Positions 43,225-52,431 of a stretch of 64,000 nucleotides of DNA are shown in pieces. The notes beneath the pieces are model-generated. The model was given only the letters and a program-made list of their open reading frames with translations, ran no database searches and was not told the origin of the DNA. A program made the translations under genes and the position numbers. This stretch comes from CAVZYN01 sp963779515. GTDB taxonomy: Bacteria > Pseudomonadota > Alphaproteobacteria > Rhizobiales > Hyphomicrobiaceae. The stretch covers positions 1 to 64,000 of the forward strand of contig CAVZYN010000003.1 of the NCBI GenBank assembly GCA_963779515.1. The letters run 5' to 3'. Positions within the stretch are counted from its first letter, which is position 1, and every line of letters begins with the position of its first letter.

Positions 43225-43438
43225 GATGCGCTGCGCATGCAGCACGCTTCAGGTTGGGTCAAGCAGATAAGATGCGGAACAAGTAGCGCCACCTTTTGGG
43301 GCGGTTCTTGCCGCCGCGGACGTCGCCGCCGGGACAGGAGAGCGGAATGCCTTTGGTGGTGATGGTCAATAGCCGTGTTTTTTTGAAGTAGGGGATCAGG
43401 AAACATTTTTTTCGTCGGCGAGATCGTAGCGCGCTCAA

Positions 43439-43759
43439 TTACGGCTTCGTCTGCTGGCCTGCCTTCAATCGTCGATCTCGTGCCTTGTGTCCGCGGCGTT
43501 GGTGGAGCACCGCGGCAACCCGTATCTCATCCCCGACAATACGGAAGTACACAACGTAGGGAAACCGCCGGAGGAGCAACGCCCGGTACTCGCGCCGTCG
43601 CTTCGCGTAACTGCCCGGCTTCTGCCTCATCCGCCTGATGGCGTCGTCGACAGCATCGACAAACACGCGGTCGAGGCCAATCTCTTTCCGCCGATACCAC
43701 GCCATGGCCGCCTCGATGTCACGCTCGGCGGATCGAAGCAGCCTTGTCGTCCAGCTCAC
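43439..43759 (-). CDS. ParE/RelE-type toxin
   Basis: A 106-residue basic protein with the ParE/RelE pattern SAERDIEAAMAWYRRK at the N-terminus and FPYVVYFRIVGDEIRVAAVL in the central sheet. Such toxins target gyrase or ribosome-bound mRNA. The unusually basic tail HQRRGHKARDRRLKAGQQ extends it. It overlaps the antitoxin gene by 4 bp and is second in the pair. Confidence 0.9.
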   Translation of the reverse strand: MSWTTRLLRSAERDIEAAMAWYRRKEIGLDRVFVDAVDDAIRRMRQKPGSYAKRRREYRALLLRRFPYVVYFRIVGDEIRVAAVLHQRRGHKARDRRLKAGQQTKP

Positions 43760-43962
43760 AGCTTCTTCTGGAGCCGGGCCTTCACGACCTCCCAGGTGTC
43801 GCCAAGGTCGGCATCTTCATTCGCCTCTCGTTCGTCGAGGACAGTCTTGTGCCAGTCCGGCATGGGCACATCCTCAGCGTCCAGGGAGTCCCACAGCGCT
43901 TCGATCAGGTCGAGACGCTGTTGGGGAGGAAGTTTCAGGAGATCGGATAGAGTATCGCTCAT
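43756..43962 (-). CDS. Antitoxin, putative addiction module component family
   Basis: A 68-residue acidic protein with PPQQRLDLIEALWDSLD and a terminal VVKARLQKKL helix, matching the addiction module component (TIGR02574) antitoxins that accompany ParE-type toxins. The order antitoxin–toxin with an ATGA overlap is standard and implies autoregulation. Confidence 0.9.
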   Translation of the reverse strand: MSDTLSDLLKLPPQQRLDLIEALWDSLDAEDVPMPDWHKTVLDEREANEDADLGDTWEVVKARLQKKL

Positions 43963-44085
43963 GCTGGCAGGTTAGCTTATGGGCATCTGTTTTGCCAGCA
44001 GCGCATCAAGGCGGTTGCGGACGACAATCAATGGAACCATCGAGAGGGCTGCCATGCCAAGCATTCCGTGAGCGCTTTTCGGAAA

Positions 44086-46230
44086 TCATTTCTTGCGGCG
44101 GGCGACACCCCGTCCGGCCCCGCTGCCGGCCCCGAATCCTCCCTTCTTCCCCGTGGCATCGCGGATCGGCACGCCCTTGGTGGTGAAGATTTGCGCGCCA
44201 TGCTTTTTGCCGAGACGGCGGCCTTCGCCGCCCGTGAGGCCGGTGCCGGCGGGCTGCCATGGCGGCACCAGATGATGCTTGCCGGGGCCGATGAGATCGG
44301 CGCGGCCCATGGCTTTCAGTGCGTCGCGGATCAGCGGCCAGTTCTCGGCGTCATGATAGCGCAGCAGCGCCTTGTGCAGGCGGCGTTGCGTCAGGCCTTT
44401 GACGGTCTCGACCTCTTCGGAGGCGCCGCGGCGCACGGCTTTCAGCGGGTTCTTGCCGGAGTGATACATGGCGGTCGCGAGCGCCATCGGCGAGGGCAGG
44501 AACGTCTGCACCTGATCGGCACGGTACTTGTTTTTCTTGAGCCAGAGCGCGAGTTCCACCATGTCGGTGTCGGTTGTGCCGGGGTGGGCGGCGATGAAGT
44601 AGGGGATTAGGAAATACTTCTTGCCAGCGTCCTTGGCAGCCTGATCGAACAGCTCCTTGAAGCGGTCGTAGGTGCCGATGCCGGGCTTCATCATCTTCGA
44701 GAGCGGGCCGTCTTCGGTGTGCTCGGGCGCGATCTTCAGATAGCCGCCGACGTGATGCGTGACGAGTTCCTTCACGTACGCGGGGCTCTCGACCGCGAGG
44801 TCGTAGCGCACGCCCGAGGCGACGTTGACTTTCTTGATGCCGGGCAGCGCCCGCGCCTTCTGGTAGAGGCTGATCAGTGAGTCGTGCGAGGTGTTGAGGT
44901 TCGGGCAGATGCCGGGATGCACGCACGAGAGGCGGCGGCAGGATTTCTCGATTGCCTCATCCTTGCAGGCCATCCGGTACATGTTGGCAGTCGGTCCGCC
45001 GATGTCGGAGATGTGGCCGGTGAAGCCCGGCGTCTTGTCGCGGATGCGCTCGATTTCCTGCAGCACCGATTTTTCCGAGCGGTTCTGGATGATGCGGCCC
45101 TCGTGCTCGGTGATGGAGCAGAAGGTGCAGCCGCCGAAGCAGCCGCGCATGATCGTGACGGAGAATTTGATCATGTCCCAGGCGGGGATCTTGGCATCGG
45201 CGTAGCTCGGATGCGGCGCGCGCGCGTAGGGGAGTTCGTAGATGCGATCCATCTCGGTGGTAGAGAGCGGGATCGGTGGCGGTGTCACCCAGAGCTCGCG
45301 GTCGCCGTGCTTTTGCACGAGCGCGCGAGCGTTGCCGGGATTGCTCTCGCGATGCAGCACGCGGGAGGCGCGGGCGTAGGTTTCGGGATCGGCGCTGACT
45401 TGCTCGAATGACGGCAGGCGCACGACCGCTTGCGTGTTGCGCAGCATCCGGGCGCCTTCGTCGGGGTTCTCGACGTCGTCGGCGGGAAGTTCGGTCCAGC
45501 CGCCGGGCACGGCGGTTTTCAGAAGCGCTGCGCCGCGGATATCGTCCATGTCGGCGGGCGTGTCGCCGCGCGCCAGGCGGTGGGCAACCTCGACGACGGC
45601 ACGCTCGGCGTTGCCATAGAGTAGGATGTCGCCCTTGGCGTCGGCGAGCACGGAGCGGCGAACCTTGTCGGACCAGTAGTCGTAGTGCGCGATGCGACGC
45701 AGCGACAACTCGATGCCGCCGAGCACGATGGTGGCGCCGGCATAGGCCTCGCGGCAGCGCTGGGCATAGACGATGACGGAGCGGTCGGGGCGTTTGCCGC
45801 CTTCACCGCCCGGCGTGTAGCTGTCGTTGTGGCGCAGGCGCCGGTCGGACGTGTAGCGGTTGACCATCGAATCCATGTTGCCGCCGGTGATGCCGAAAAA
45901 CAGGTTCGGCTTGCCGAGGGCTTTGAACGCTGATGGGCTCTGCCAATCGGGCTGTGCGATGATGCCGACGCGAAAGCCTTGCGCCTCCAACAGCCGGCCG
46001 ATGATCGCCATGCCAAAACTCGGATGGTCGACGTAGGCATCGCCCGTGACGAGGATGATGTCGCAGCTGTCCCAGCCGAGCTCGTCCATTTCGGCGCGCG
46101 ACATCGGCAGGAACGGCGCGGTGCCGAACCGGTGCGCCCAGAATTTCTTGCGGCCGAAGACATTGGGGGCGGGTGCTGCGGGCGGCGCGGCAGCGGGCGC
46201 CGGCTTGGCGGGCGCGTAGACTTGGACCAT
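44086..46230 (-). CDS. YgiQ family radical SAM protein
   Basis: About 714 residues. The N-terminal cobalamin-binding-like UPF0313 domain has FLPMSRAEMDELGWDSCDII and NLFFGITGGNMDSMVNRYT. The radical SAM cluster motif is RGCFGGCTFC (CxxxCxxC), followed by ITEHEGRIIQNRSEKSVLQE. The C-terminal tail is Gly/Arg/Lys-rich (GAGSGAGRGVARRKK). The reaction catalysed by the family is unknown. ATG 46230 was chosen because the upstream extension looks non-coding. Confidence 0.94.
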   Translation of the reverse strand: MVQVYAPAKPAPAAAPPAAPAPNVFGRKKFWAHRFGTAPFLPMSRAEMDELGWDSCDIILVTGDAYVDHPSFGMAIIGRLLEAQGFRVGIIAQPDWQSPSAFKALGKPNLFFGITGGNMDSMVNRYTSDRRLRHNDSYTPGGEGGKRPDRSVIVYAQRCREAYAGATIVLGGIELSLRRIAHYDYWSDKVRRSVLADAKGDILLYGNAERAVVEVAHRLARGDTPADMDDIRGAALLKTAVPGGWTELPADDVENPDEGARMLRNTQAVVRLPSFEQVSADPETYARASRVLHRESNPGNARALVQKHGDRELWVTPPPIPLSTTEMDRIYELPYARAPHPSYADAKIPAWDMIKFSVTIMRGCFGGCTFCSITEHEGRIIQNRSEKSVLQEIERIRDKTPGFTGHISDIGGPTANMYRMACKDEAIEKSCRRLSCVHPGICPNLNTSHDSLISLYQKARALPGIKKVNVASGVRYDLAVESPAYVKELVTHHVGGYLKIAPEHTEDGPLSKMMKPGIGTYDRFKELFDQAAKDAGKKYFLIPYFIAAHPGTTDTDMVELALWLKKNKYRADQVQTFLPSPMALATAMYHSGKNPLKAVRRGASEEVETVKGLTQRRLHKALLRYHDAENWPLIRDALKAMGRADLIGPGKHHLVPPWQPAGTGLTGGEGRRLGKKHGAQIFTTKGVPIRDATGKKGGFGAGSGAGRGVARRKK

Positions 46231-46504
46231 GGGGGCCTGCGGTTGTGGCGTTACGGGGCAGGACGGGTGTCGCCCATTTCTGCGTGGTGTATCAGGCGGG
46301 TAGCGGCCAGACAATCAGGAATGCGGGAAGTTCGAGTTAACTGGGAAATTGCCGTTGCCACGCCATCGTGATGGGGCCACAAGCGCCTTCGTGCCGACAC
46401 GGATTGTGTGCCGGCACGTGGGCAGCTCTTGATCGAGCGGCGGGGGATTGGTGGACGTCGGGTGCGTGCAACTCTCCCGGCGCCCAACGGTCTTGCGTGT
46501 TGCC

Positions 46505-47290
46505 TCACTTTCTCGGTCCGACAAAGGCGAACATCGCACCCTGCGGGTCGATCGCGTTGACCGCGAACTCGCCACCCGGGATTTGCATGGGGCCGTTGAG
46601 GACCTTGCCGCCGCCGGCGTCGGTGTGACGCACCGCTTCATCGACATCTGCGACGCGGAAATAGTAGGTCCACATCGACACCGGCATCTCCTTCGGCTTG
46701 GTCATGACGCCGGCAAACATGCCGTCGCCTTCGGCACGACGCAGGAACTCATAGGCTCCCATGGCGCCCATATCCATCTCGCCGTCTTTCTTCCAGCCGA
46801 ACTGGTCGGCGTAGAATTTCATCGCGGCGGGGCGGTCGGATGTCGCGAGCTCGTTCCAGGCGCAATGACCGAGGCGCGGCTTGTCATAAGCGAAGGCGAG
46901 GCTCTCCTGCGCGCTTGCCCCGCGCATCACATAGAACGGCGCGCCTTGCTGATCGGCCATCATGGCGATGCGGCCGACGTCGGGGACGTCCATCGCCGGC
47001 ATCTGCACCGCGCCGCCAGCCTTTGTGATGGCCGCGACGCTCTCGTCGACGTCGTCGACGCCGACATAGCCAAGCCAGACCGGTCTGGCGCCGCCGGCCC
47101 TCATCTCGTCGTTGATCTGCATCAGTCCACCGACCTCGCCGTCGCGGGCGCTCAGCAACCGATAATCCATATCCGGGTGGCCGGAACTCCGCGCCGACCA
47201 GCCAATGACGTCGCCATAAAATTTCTGCGCTGCATCGGCGTCTGAGGTCAGCAATTCATACCATATGAAGTCGCCGTGTTTGTTGGGCAT
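46505..47290 (-). CDS. VOC family protein, two-domain
   Basis: A 261-residue protein with two glyoxalase/VOC modules: FIWYELLTSDADAAQKFYGD near the start and HCAWNELATSDRPAAMKFYA midway. It resembles CFP-30B-type proteins of unknown activity. GGAGAAGG precedes ATG 47290. Probably a metal-dependent resistance or isomerase-type enzyme. It follows the DUF1428 gene closely (15 bp). Confidence 0.88.
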   Translation of the reverse strand: MPNKHGDFIWYELLTSDADAAQKFYGDVIGWSARSSGHPDMDYRLLSARDGEVGGLMQINDEMRAGGARPVWLGYVGVDDVDESVAAITKAGGAVQMPAMDVPDVGRIAMMADQQGAPFYVMRGASAQESLAFAYDKPRLGHCAWNELATSDRPAAMKFYADQFGWKKDGEMDMGAMGAYEFLRRAEGDGMFAGVMTKPKEMPVSMWTYYFRVADVDEAVRHTDAGGGKVLNGPMQIPGGEFAVNAIDPQGAMFAFVGPRK

Positions 47291-47305
47291 GGTCCTTCTC
47301 CTTGG

Positions 47306-47689
47306 TTACCTTTCTAACGTCACAACTGGCGCAAAGCCGCCGAAGATCATGCGCTTGCCGTCGAACGGCATCGGGTTCTTCGTTGGATCCATGCGAGGAT
47401 CGGCCTTTTCAGGATTTTTCATCCAATCGATCATCTTCGCGTGCGCTGCATCACGTGTTGCCTTGTCGGGCCACTCTAGCCAGGAGAAGACGACCGTCTC
47501 GTCGTCCTTCGCCTGCACCGCCTTGCGGAAGTCGGTGAGCGTGCCGTTCTGTATGTCATCGCCCCAGCACTCGAGAACGCGTGTTGCACCAAGGTCGATG
47601 AACACGCTGTTACCCAATTGGGCGTGGTCGATGAACTTCTGCTTGTTGGCGGTTGGCACGGCGATCACGAAGCCGTCGATGTAGCTCAT
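47306..47689 (-). CDS. DUF1428 family protein (YbaA-like)
   Basis: A 127-residue protein matching DUF1428: YIDGFVIAVPTANKQKFIDH at the start, then LECWGDDI and FSWLEWPDKATRDAAHAKM. The fold is a dimeric alpha/beta barrel of unknown function. AAGGAGAA precedes ATG 47689. It is upstream of, and probably co-transcribed with, the VOC gene. Confidence 0.9.
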   Translation of the reverse strand: MSYIDGFVIAVPTANKQKFIDHAQLGNSVFIDLGATRVLECWGDDIQNGTLTDFRKAVQAKDDETVVFSWLEWPDKATRDAAHAKMIDWMKNPEKADPRMDPTKNPMPFDGKRMIFGGFAPVVTLER

Positions 47690-47722
47690 GAGGGTTCTCC
47701 TTCAGTTTCCTGGCGCTTGCCT

Positions 47723-48703
47723 CTAGACGATCTGATTGCGTAACGCCGTATCGCCACGCCATTGGCGATCGAGGTTTTCGAGCAGGATATCGATGACGTT
47801 GTCTTCGTAGCGCTGGGTTTCGCCGGCGGTGTGGGGCGTGAGCAGCACGTTCGGCATGGTCCAGAGCGGCGAGGCCGCGCCAAGCGGTTCGTCGCGCGTC
47901 ACGTCGAGGGCGGCGGCAGCGATGCGCTTTTGCGCAAGCGCCGTGACGAGGGCCGCTTCGTCGACGACCTTGCCGCGGGCGACATTGACAAGCGTCGCCG
48001 TCGGTTTCATCGCGGCCAGCGCCGCGGCGTCGACCAGGTTTTCGGTCTCGGGCGTCAGCGGACAGGCGAGCACGATCGCGTCGGCGCGCGGCACAAGGTT
48101 CCGAAAATCCGCGAGCGCGTGAATCTCGTCGGCGCCGGCCGTCCCGGCAGAATGATCGCGGCGGACACCGATCACCGTCATGCCGAACGCCTTCGCGAAC
48201 GACGCGAGACGGCTGCCGATACGTCCCATGCCGACGATCAGCATCGTCTTGCCTTGGATCTCGTCTTCGCGGGCGGCGATGTCGGAAATCATCGGGCGCC
48301 AGTGCGCACGGGTTTGGTTGTCGCGGCCGGTGTGGATGTGGCGCTTGATCGCGAGCAGCATGGCGATCGCGTGTTCGGCGACGGCGTTGGCGTTGACGCC
48401 GCCGCCGCTGGCGAGCCGGATGCCGGTCGATGCAAAGAGCGCCTTGTCGTACTGGTCGGTGCCGGCGCTGATGGATTGGATGAAGGCGAGGTTTGGGGCG
48501 CCGGCGACGAGGTCGTTCTTCCACATCATCGAGACGCAGACGACGTGGGCGGCTGGGATCTGGACGGCGAGGTCGTCGTAGGCGCGGACCTGCGCATGCG
48601 CGATGCCCGTGCCGCGCGCGGCAAAGCGGTCGGCCATCTGGTAGGCGCCGTGGGCGAACAGGATGTGGAGTTTGTCTTTGGGCGGTAGAGGGCAATTCGG
48701 CAT
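47723..48703 (-). CDS. D-2-hydroxyacid dehydrogenase
   Basis: A 326-residue NAD-dependent 2-hydroxyacid dehydrogenase. Cofactor loop MLIVGMGRIGSRLASFAKAF; active-site regions TLVNVARGKVVDEAALVTAL (Arg), AAALDVTRDEPLG (Asp/Glu) and NVLLTPHTAGETQRYEDN (His). An upstream open stretch to 48760 is excluded because ATG 48703 gives the normal start. It is intact, unlike the frameshifted relative at 33424–34412. Confidence 0.93.
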   Translation of the reverse strand: MPNCPLPPKDKLHILFAHGAYQMADRFAARGTGIAHAQVRAYDDLAVQIPAAHVVCVSMMWKNDLVAGAPNLAFIQSISAGTDQYDKALFASTGIRLASGGGVNANAVAEHAIAMLLAIKRHIHTGRDNQTRAHWRPMISDIAAREDEIQGKTMLIVGMGRIGSRLASFAKAFGMTVIGVRRDHSAGTAGADEIHALADFRNLVPRADAIVLACPLTPETENLVDAAALAAMKPTATLVNVARGKVVDEAALVTALAQKRIAAAALDVTRDEPLGAASPLWTMPNVLLTPHTAGETQRYEDNVIDILLENLDRQWRGDTALRNQIV

Positions 48704-48801
48704 GACGGGGCTCGCTGGGCGGGAGTGAGATGCCGGAGATTTGCCATGCGCGCACGCCATTGGCCAGTCACCGCGCAGTCACCGCGCGCCGCGCGCGATC
48801 C

Positions 48802-50082
48802 TCACGGCCCCTGCAGCCGCTTCATCCGCGCCTCCGCGCCGTCATGACCGAGCGTGCGCGCACGCTCATACCAGAGCTGCGCCTGCGCCTTGTTGCCCGC
48901 GACGCCGACCACGCCGCGCGAGCCAATCGATCCAAGCATCGCCGGATCGTAGGTCTCGCCGAGCAAGAGCGCGGCTGCCGCCGATCCGCCCTCGGCCACG
49001 CGCTCTAGAATTAAGCGTGCGCCGGCAATATCCCCGTCCGTCAGCATTCCCTGTGCCCGCGTCACCAGCAGATCCACGCGCGGCGATGGCAGCGCTTCGC
49101 GCACATGCGCCGGCACGATCGCGAGCATCGCGGTGGTGCGTGCCAGCATCGTCTCGCCCGCGCCGAGCAGCTCGATTTCGATGTCCGTCTCGCCCGCGAC
49201 CGCCGCCGTCAGATCGAGCACGCTGGACGCCAGTGCGTCCGCCGCGATTACCAGACTGCCCGCCGGACCCCGCGCTGCCTTCTCCAGGATCGCGCCGCGC
49301 GGCAGCCCGCGCACGACAATGCGCTCGACCGGCGTCGCGCCCTCGGGCGCTTCTATGCGGATTGGCAATGCAAGACGCTGCCCGCTCCTGACCGCAAGTT
49401 GTGGCGCGACGATGATGCGTGGCGACACTGCCGCGCGCGGCGGCGGCGCCAGCATCGGCGGTGGCGGCAGCAATTGTGGCGACGCCAGTACAATTTTCGG
49501 CTCGATGATGTGCGCCAGCGGCGACGCGACCGGCTCGACAGCCGGCGGCTCCTCCAGGGGTGGCGCGGAAGTCGCAACTGGCGCCGCCACTTCCGGCGCG
49601 ACCGGCGCCGCCAGTGTGGCCTCTGCGCGCGAGATTTGCGCTGGCGGTGCCACGAGCTGCGGCAGCGGCTCGATCATCGGGATTTCGATCCGCCGCGCAT
49701 CCGCCGTGCGTGCGATCGTGATCTCTCGCCCAAACGGCGTCGGCGCGTGCGGCCAGAGCGCGAGCCCGAGCAGCGGCAACGCGATCGCCGCCGCGACGAA
49801 CGTCGCGCCCAGCACCATCACCGGCACGCCGGCGATCCGCGCCGGTTCGTCGCGCATCACCGGCAGCACCAGTCGATCGATTTCGTCGATCACGGGCGCC
49901 GGCGGCAGTCGCGGCGGTGGCGCCGTCTTCAGCCGCACGCTGAACACGTTGTCCGGCCGGGTGGTCTTGTCCTTGCGATCGCTGAGCATCTCCGGCGGCA
50001 GCGGCGGACAATCCGCCTCGATCCGGTCGAGCAGGCTCTTCAACAAATCGCGGGTGCGATCGTCCGTTTTTGCCGTCGCCAT
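48802..50082 (-). CDS. Single-pass membrane protein with Sel1-like C-terminus (cassette B)
   Basis: A 426-residue protein. The cytoplasmic N-terminus (1–~105) begins MATAKTDDRTRDLLKSLLDR. One membrane helix (VPVMVLGATFVAAAIALPLL) is followed by a long Ala/Pro-rich periplasmic linker. A beta-rich domain follows (ALPIRIEAPEGATPVERIVV and RGLPRGAILEKAARGPAGSL), then a Sel1/TPR-like end (DGDIAGARLILERVAEGGSA … AQLWYERARTLGHDGAEARM). The same domain order occurs at 52432–53796. It follows its TAXI partner by 101 bp. Function is not known; an adaptor for periplasmic TAXI protein is my inference. Confidence 0.8.
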   Translation of the reverse strand: MATAKTDDRTRDLLKSLLDRIEADCPPLPPEMLSDRKDKTTRPDNVFSVRLKTAPPPRLPPAPVIDEIDRLVLPVMRDEPARIAGVPVMVLGATFVAAAIALPLLGLALWPHAPTPFGREITIARTADARRIEIPMIEPLPQLVAPPAQISRAEATLAAPVAPEVAAPVATSAPPLEEPPAVEPVASPLAHIIEPKIVLASPQLLPPPPMLAPPPRAAVSPRIIVAPQLAVRSGQRLALPIRIEAPEGATPVERIVVRGLPRGAILEKAARGPAGSLVIAADALASSVLDLTAAVAGETDIEIELLGAGETMLARTTAMLAIVPAHVREALPSPRVDLLVTRAQGMLTDGDIAGARLILERVAEGGSAAAALLLGETYDPAMLGSIGSRGVVGVAGNKAQAQLWYERARTLGHDGAEARMKRLQGP

Positions 50083-50183
50083 TGCTGGCTTTTCCCCCAA
50101 CGTCTTGAGATGCGCGCTCTGCGGCCGCAATGCGCGATCCAGATTGGCGTAGGTTGTTCGATCGAGAACCCGGCGCTTTTTTC

Positions 50184-51437
50184 TCAGTTTTTCTTTTGGG
50201 CCCACGTCATGAACTCCCGGAACAAGCGCTCCTGTTCGGCTGGATCATTGGGGGCGGCTCGTTGCGCCTGCTGCCGCGCGAGCGCCGTATCGACATCGGC
50301 CGCGCGGGTCTTGTCCGGCGCGGCACCAGCCGTTGGCGCCGGTGCGGCCTTGTTCTGCGCCGCGATCTGGTCGAGCCGGTCTTGCATCGGCTTGAACCGT
50401 TGCCAGCCCGGCACCGCAGCGGCGAGGTTCACGTCCTTCCACTTCGGATGGTACCCAGCCTCCGTCTGCAATTTCGGGAAGCGCTGCATCAGATAGTCGA
50501 CAAAGCGCAGCATGCGCCGATGCCGGTCCGTGTCGGCCGGCCAGTCATAGACGGCGAGCACCGCTGGCACCGAGATCGTCGGAATGCGCTGGCCTTGCGG
50601 GATCAGAGCCGGATAGTCGGCGGTCTCGAGATAGCTCGGCAGGTAATAGTCGAGCTTCTCGTTCCACTCGACCGGCAGGAACTTGAAGCCCTCCGGGAAC
50701 TTGCCTTTCAGGAATGGCGCCAGCGGCTTCGATGAGACCCAGACCGTCGCGGCATAGGCCTCCCCCTTCTTCATCTCTTCCATCGCCGTGTTGTGCGGCA
50801 CGAACTTCGCGTCGACCTTGATGCCGAGCCGCTCGAAGATGATTGGCCCGCTATAGGCCGCCGCCGTCCCCTCCGTGTTGAAGTTGACGGGCTTGCCCGC
50901 GAGATCCGCCAGCGTTTTGATCTCCGGCCGCACGAACACATGTAGCTCCGACGGGAACAAATTCGTCAGATAATTGATCCGCCGCGAGATGCCGCTGACC
51001 TCTGGGTTCTTCTTGAAATGCTCGAGCACGTCGCCGTAGACGATCGCCGCGTCGACGCCGCGCAAATAGAGCAGATCGAAGATGTTGTCGAAGATCCCGC
51101 GCGTCACGATCGGCAGGACGCGCAGATTATCGCCGTCGTCCATCGCGCGCGCGAGTTCGCCGGCAAATTGCAGCGGCGCGCCCTCGATGCGCCCGGCCGC
51201 GAGGCCGAGCGTCCACGAATTGATGGCTTCCTTGCGTTTGGCTTCGGCGGCGTTCTGCGCCGACGCCGGCACCCGCGCTTTCTCCGCCGGTGCGTCGGCG
51301 GGTGGCGTGGCCGGGCGGCGCCATTTCTTCGCCTGCTCCTGTCCGATTGTTTCGGTCGCTGCGACAATCGGCATCAGTGCTGTGGCACATGCAAAAATGG
51401 CGGTCAGCAGGGCGAACCGGAGTTGCGGAATAATCAT
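50184..51437 (-). CDS. TAXI family periplasmic solute-binding protein (cassette B)
   Basis: A 417-residue exported protein; signal peptide to about VAATETI. TAXI features are recognisable: RVLPIVTRGIFDNIFDLLYL, VDAAIVYGDVLEHFKK, LADLAGKPVNFNTEGTAAAY and VPAVLAVYDWPADTDRHRRM. Beyond the TAXI fold it has a tail ending RAAPNDPAEQERLFREFM then TWAQKKN, almost identical in the copy at 53875–55095. No DctQM permease is encoded nearby. Start ATG 51437 follows GAGGAGAG. Confidence 0.85.
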   Translation of the reverse strand: MIIPQLRFALLTAIFACATALMPIVAATETIGQEQAKKWRRPATPPADAPAEKARVPASAQNAAEAKRKEAINSWTLGLAAGRIEGAPLQFAGELARAMDDGDNLRVLPIVTRGIFDNIFDLLYLRGVDAAIVYGDVLEHFKKNPEVSGISRRINYLTNLFPSELHVFVRPEIKTLADLAGKPVNFNTEGTAAAYSGPIIFERLGIKVDAKFVPHNTAMEEMKKGEAYAATVWVSSKPLAPFLKGKFPEGFKFLPVEWNEKLDYYLPSYLETADYPALIPQGQRIPTISVPAVLAVYDWPADTDRHRRMLRFVDYLMQRFPKLQTEAGYHPKWKDVNLAAAVPGWQRFKPMQDRLDQIAAQNKAAPAPTAGAAPDKTRAADVDTALARQQAQRAAPNDPAEQERLFREFMTWAQKKN

Positions 51438-51528
51438 GATCTCTCCTCGATAGGGTCTGGCGGCTGGCCCCATGGAACCAGCGCCGTGCGGACCCGAAGG
51501 TCAGGCGAAAGATGTCGATGGCAGGACG

Positions 51529-52098
51529 TCAGGGGCGCACGTAGGCGTAGCCCTTGCCCTGCAGTTCCATCAGGCGCACGACGCCCGACGGCACCACCTG
51601 CGCCTCGGAGATCAACTCGATCTTCTTCTGCTCCTGCTTGCTCATGTTCGCCTGCGTATTGGCGCATGCGGCGAACTTGATCGACGGCTCTTCGAGCGAC
51701 ATCTGCGCGATTCTCTGCTTCACCGGGCTCGTGTCGCTGCGCAACATGTGCAGCCCCGGCCCGAACGTCACGATCTCGACGTCGACCTTCTGGCCCTTGC
51801 TCTTGAAATGCTCGACGACATTCTTCGCGTTGTTGAGCGCGAGGTTCATGATCTCGGGCTTGTTCTCATCGACCTGGATGGAGAGCAGCTGCGTCTTCCC
51901 GGTCATGCCTGCGAGCCCGCTGTCGCGAAAAAACGACTGCGCGAAACTCGGTCCGCTGCCGGAGAAGAAATAGAGGCCGCCCGCAAGACCAAGTCCGGCG
52001 ATCAGCGACGTGAGAGCGAACAGGCGCAGGCCGCGGCGCGGCGGTGCGTGGACACCTGTGTGTGAGTGCGGGCGGATATCGGCTTCGGGTTGACGCAT
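51529..52098 (-). CDS. Membrane-anchored DsrE-like sulfur-relay family protein
   Basis: A 189-residue protein with a 28-residue N-terminal stretch, one membrane anchor (LFALTSLIAGLGLAGGLYFF) and a periplasmic DsrE/DsrF-like domain: NLALNNAKNVVEHFKSKGQK, VDVEIVTFGPGLHML and IKFAACANTQANM. The Cys in FAACANT is where reactive cysteines of the family lie. A GGGGAGC precedes ATG 52098. It stands first in the operon leading to the cassette B TAXI gene (91 bp gap), which suggests a link to sulfur-compound or redox sensing. Confidence 0.82.
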   Translation of the reverse strand: MRQPEADIRPHSHTGVHAPPRRGLRLFALTSLIAGLGLAGGLYFFSGSGPSFAQSFFRDSGLAGMTGKTQLLSIQVDENKPEIMNLALNNAKNVVEHFKSKGQKVDVEIVTFGPGLHMLRSDTSPVKQRIAQMSLEEPSIKFAACANTQANMSKQEQKKIELISEAQVVPSGVVRLMELQGKGYAYVRP

Positions 52099-52219
52099 GA
52101 CAAGCTCCCCATTGGTGCAGCATCGATTATGTGCATCAGCGTCGGGCACGTCGATAAAACGAAGGCGAGGGCGACCGGCGCGCTCAGCGCTAGCTCCCTG
52201 AGACGCCCCGCGGCATCTC

Positions 52220-52350
52220 CTATCGTCTTTGTCGAAACCGCCGAGCCGACGGTCTGGCTCCCCCGCGAGCCCCGCGCTCAAAGCGCCGGTCAGGTCTTGT
52301 CATATGCAAGACCTGACATTGCATCGTCGCCTTTTCAACACGGCGGAATT
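52220..52350 (-). promoter_or_regulatory. Leader region of cassette B operon with short ORF
   Basis: On the minus strand AATTCCGCCGTGT (from 52350) is followed by AGGCGACGATG, a 34-codon arginine-rich ORF (52324–52220), and CTCGCGGGGGAG (52269–52258). The same blocks in the same order lie upstream of cassette A. The rest of the 333-bp gap 52099–52431 shows no other gene. Either a conserved promoter/leader or a leader peptide. Confidence 0.5.
52289..52317. promoter_or_regulatory. Perfect 11-bp hairpin in cassette B leader
   Basis: GTCAGGTCTTG (52289–52299) and CAAGACCTGAC (52307–52317) with a 7-base loop. It falls inside the short leader ORF. No T-tract follows. Cassette A has GC-rich pairing potential at the corresponding place but not this sequence. 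Confidence 0.6.
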
Positions 52351-52431
52351 TAGGCTCCAATGGGGTCATATCGCGACGTGTTTTTTGACGGCACGGACGA
52401 TCGGCGTGCGGTCCATTTCTCAAGATGCAAT

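Noticed and set aside
43225..43438. Possible coding remnant between azlC and the toxin gene
   Set aside because: The minus strand reads a short TITTKGIPLSCPGGDVRGGK-like stretch, but there is no start, no family and only about 35 codons; left unannotated.
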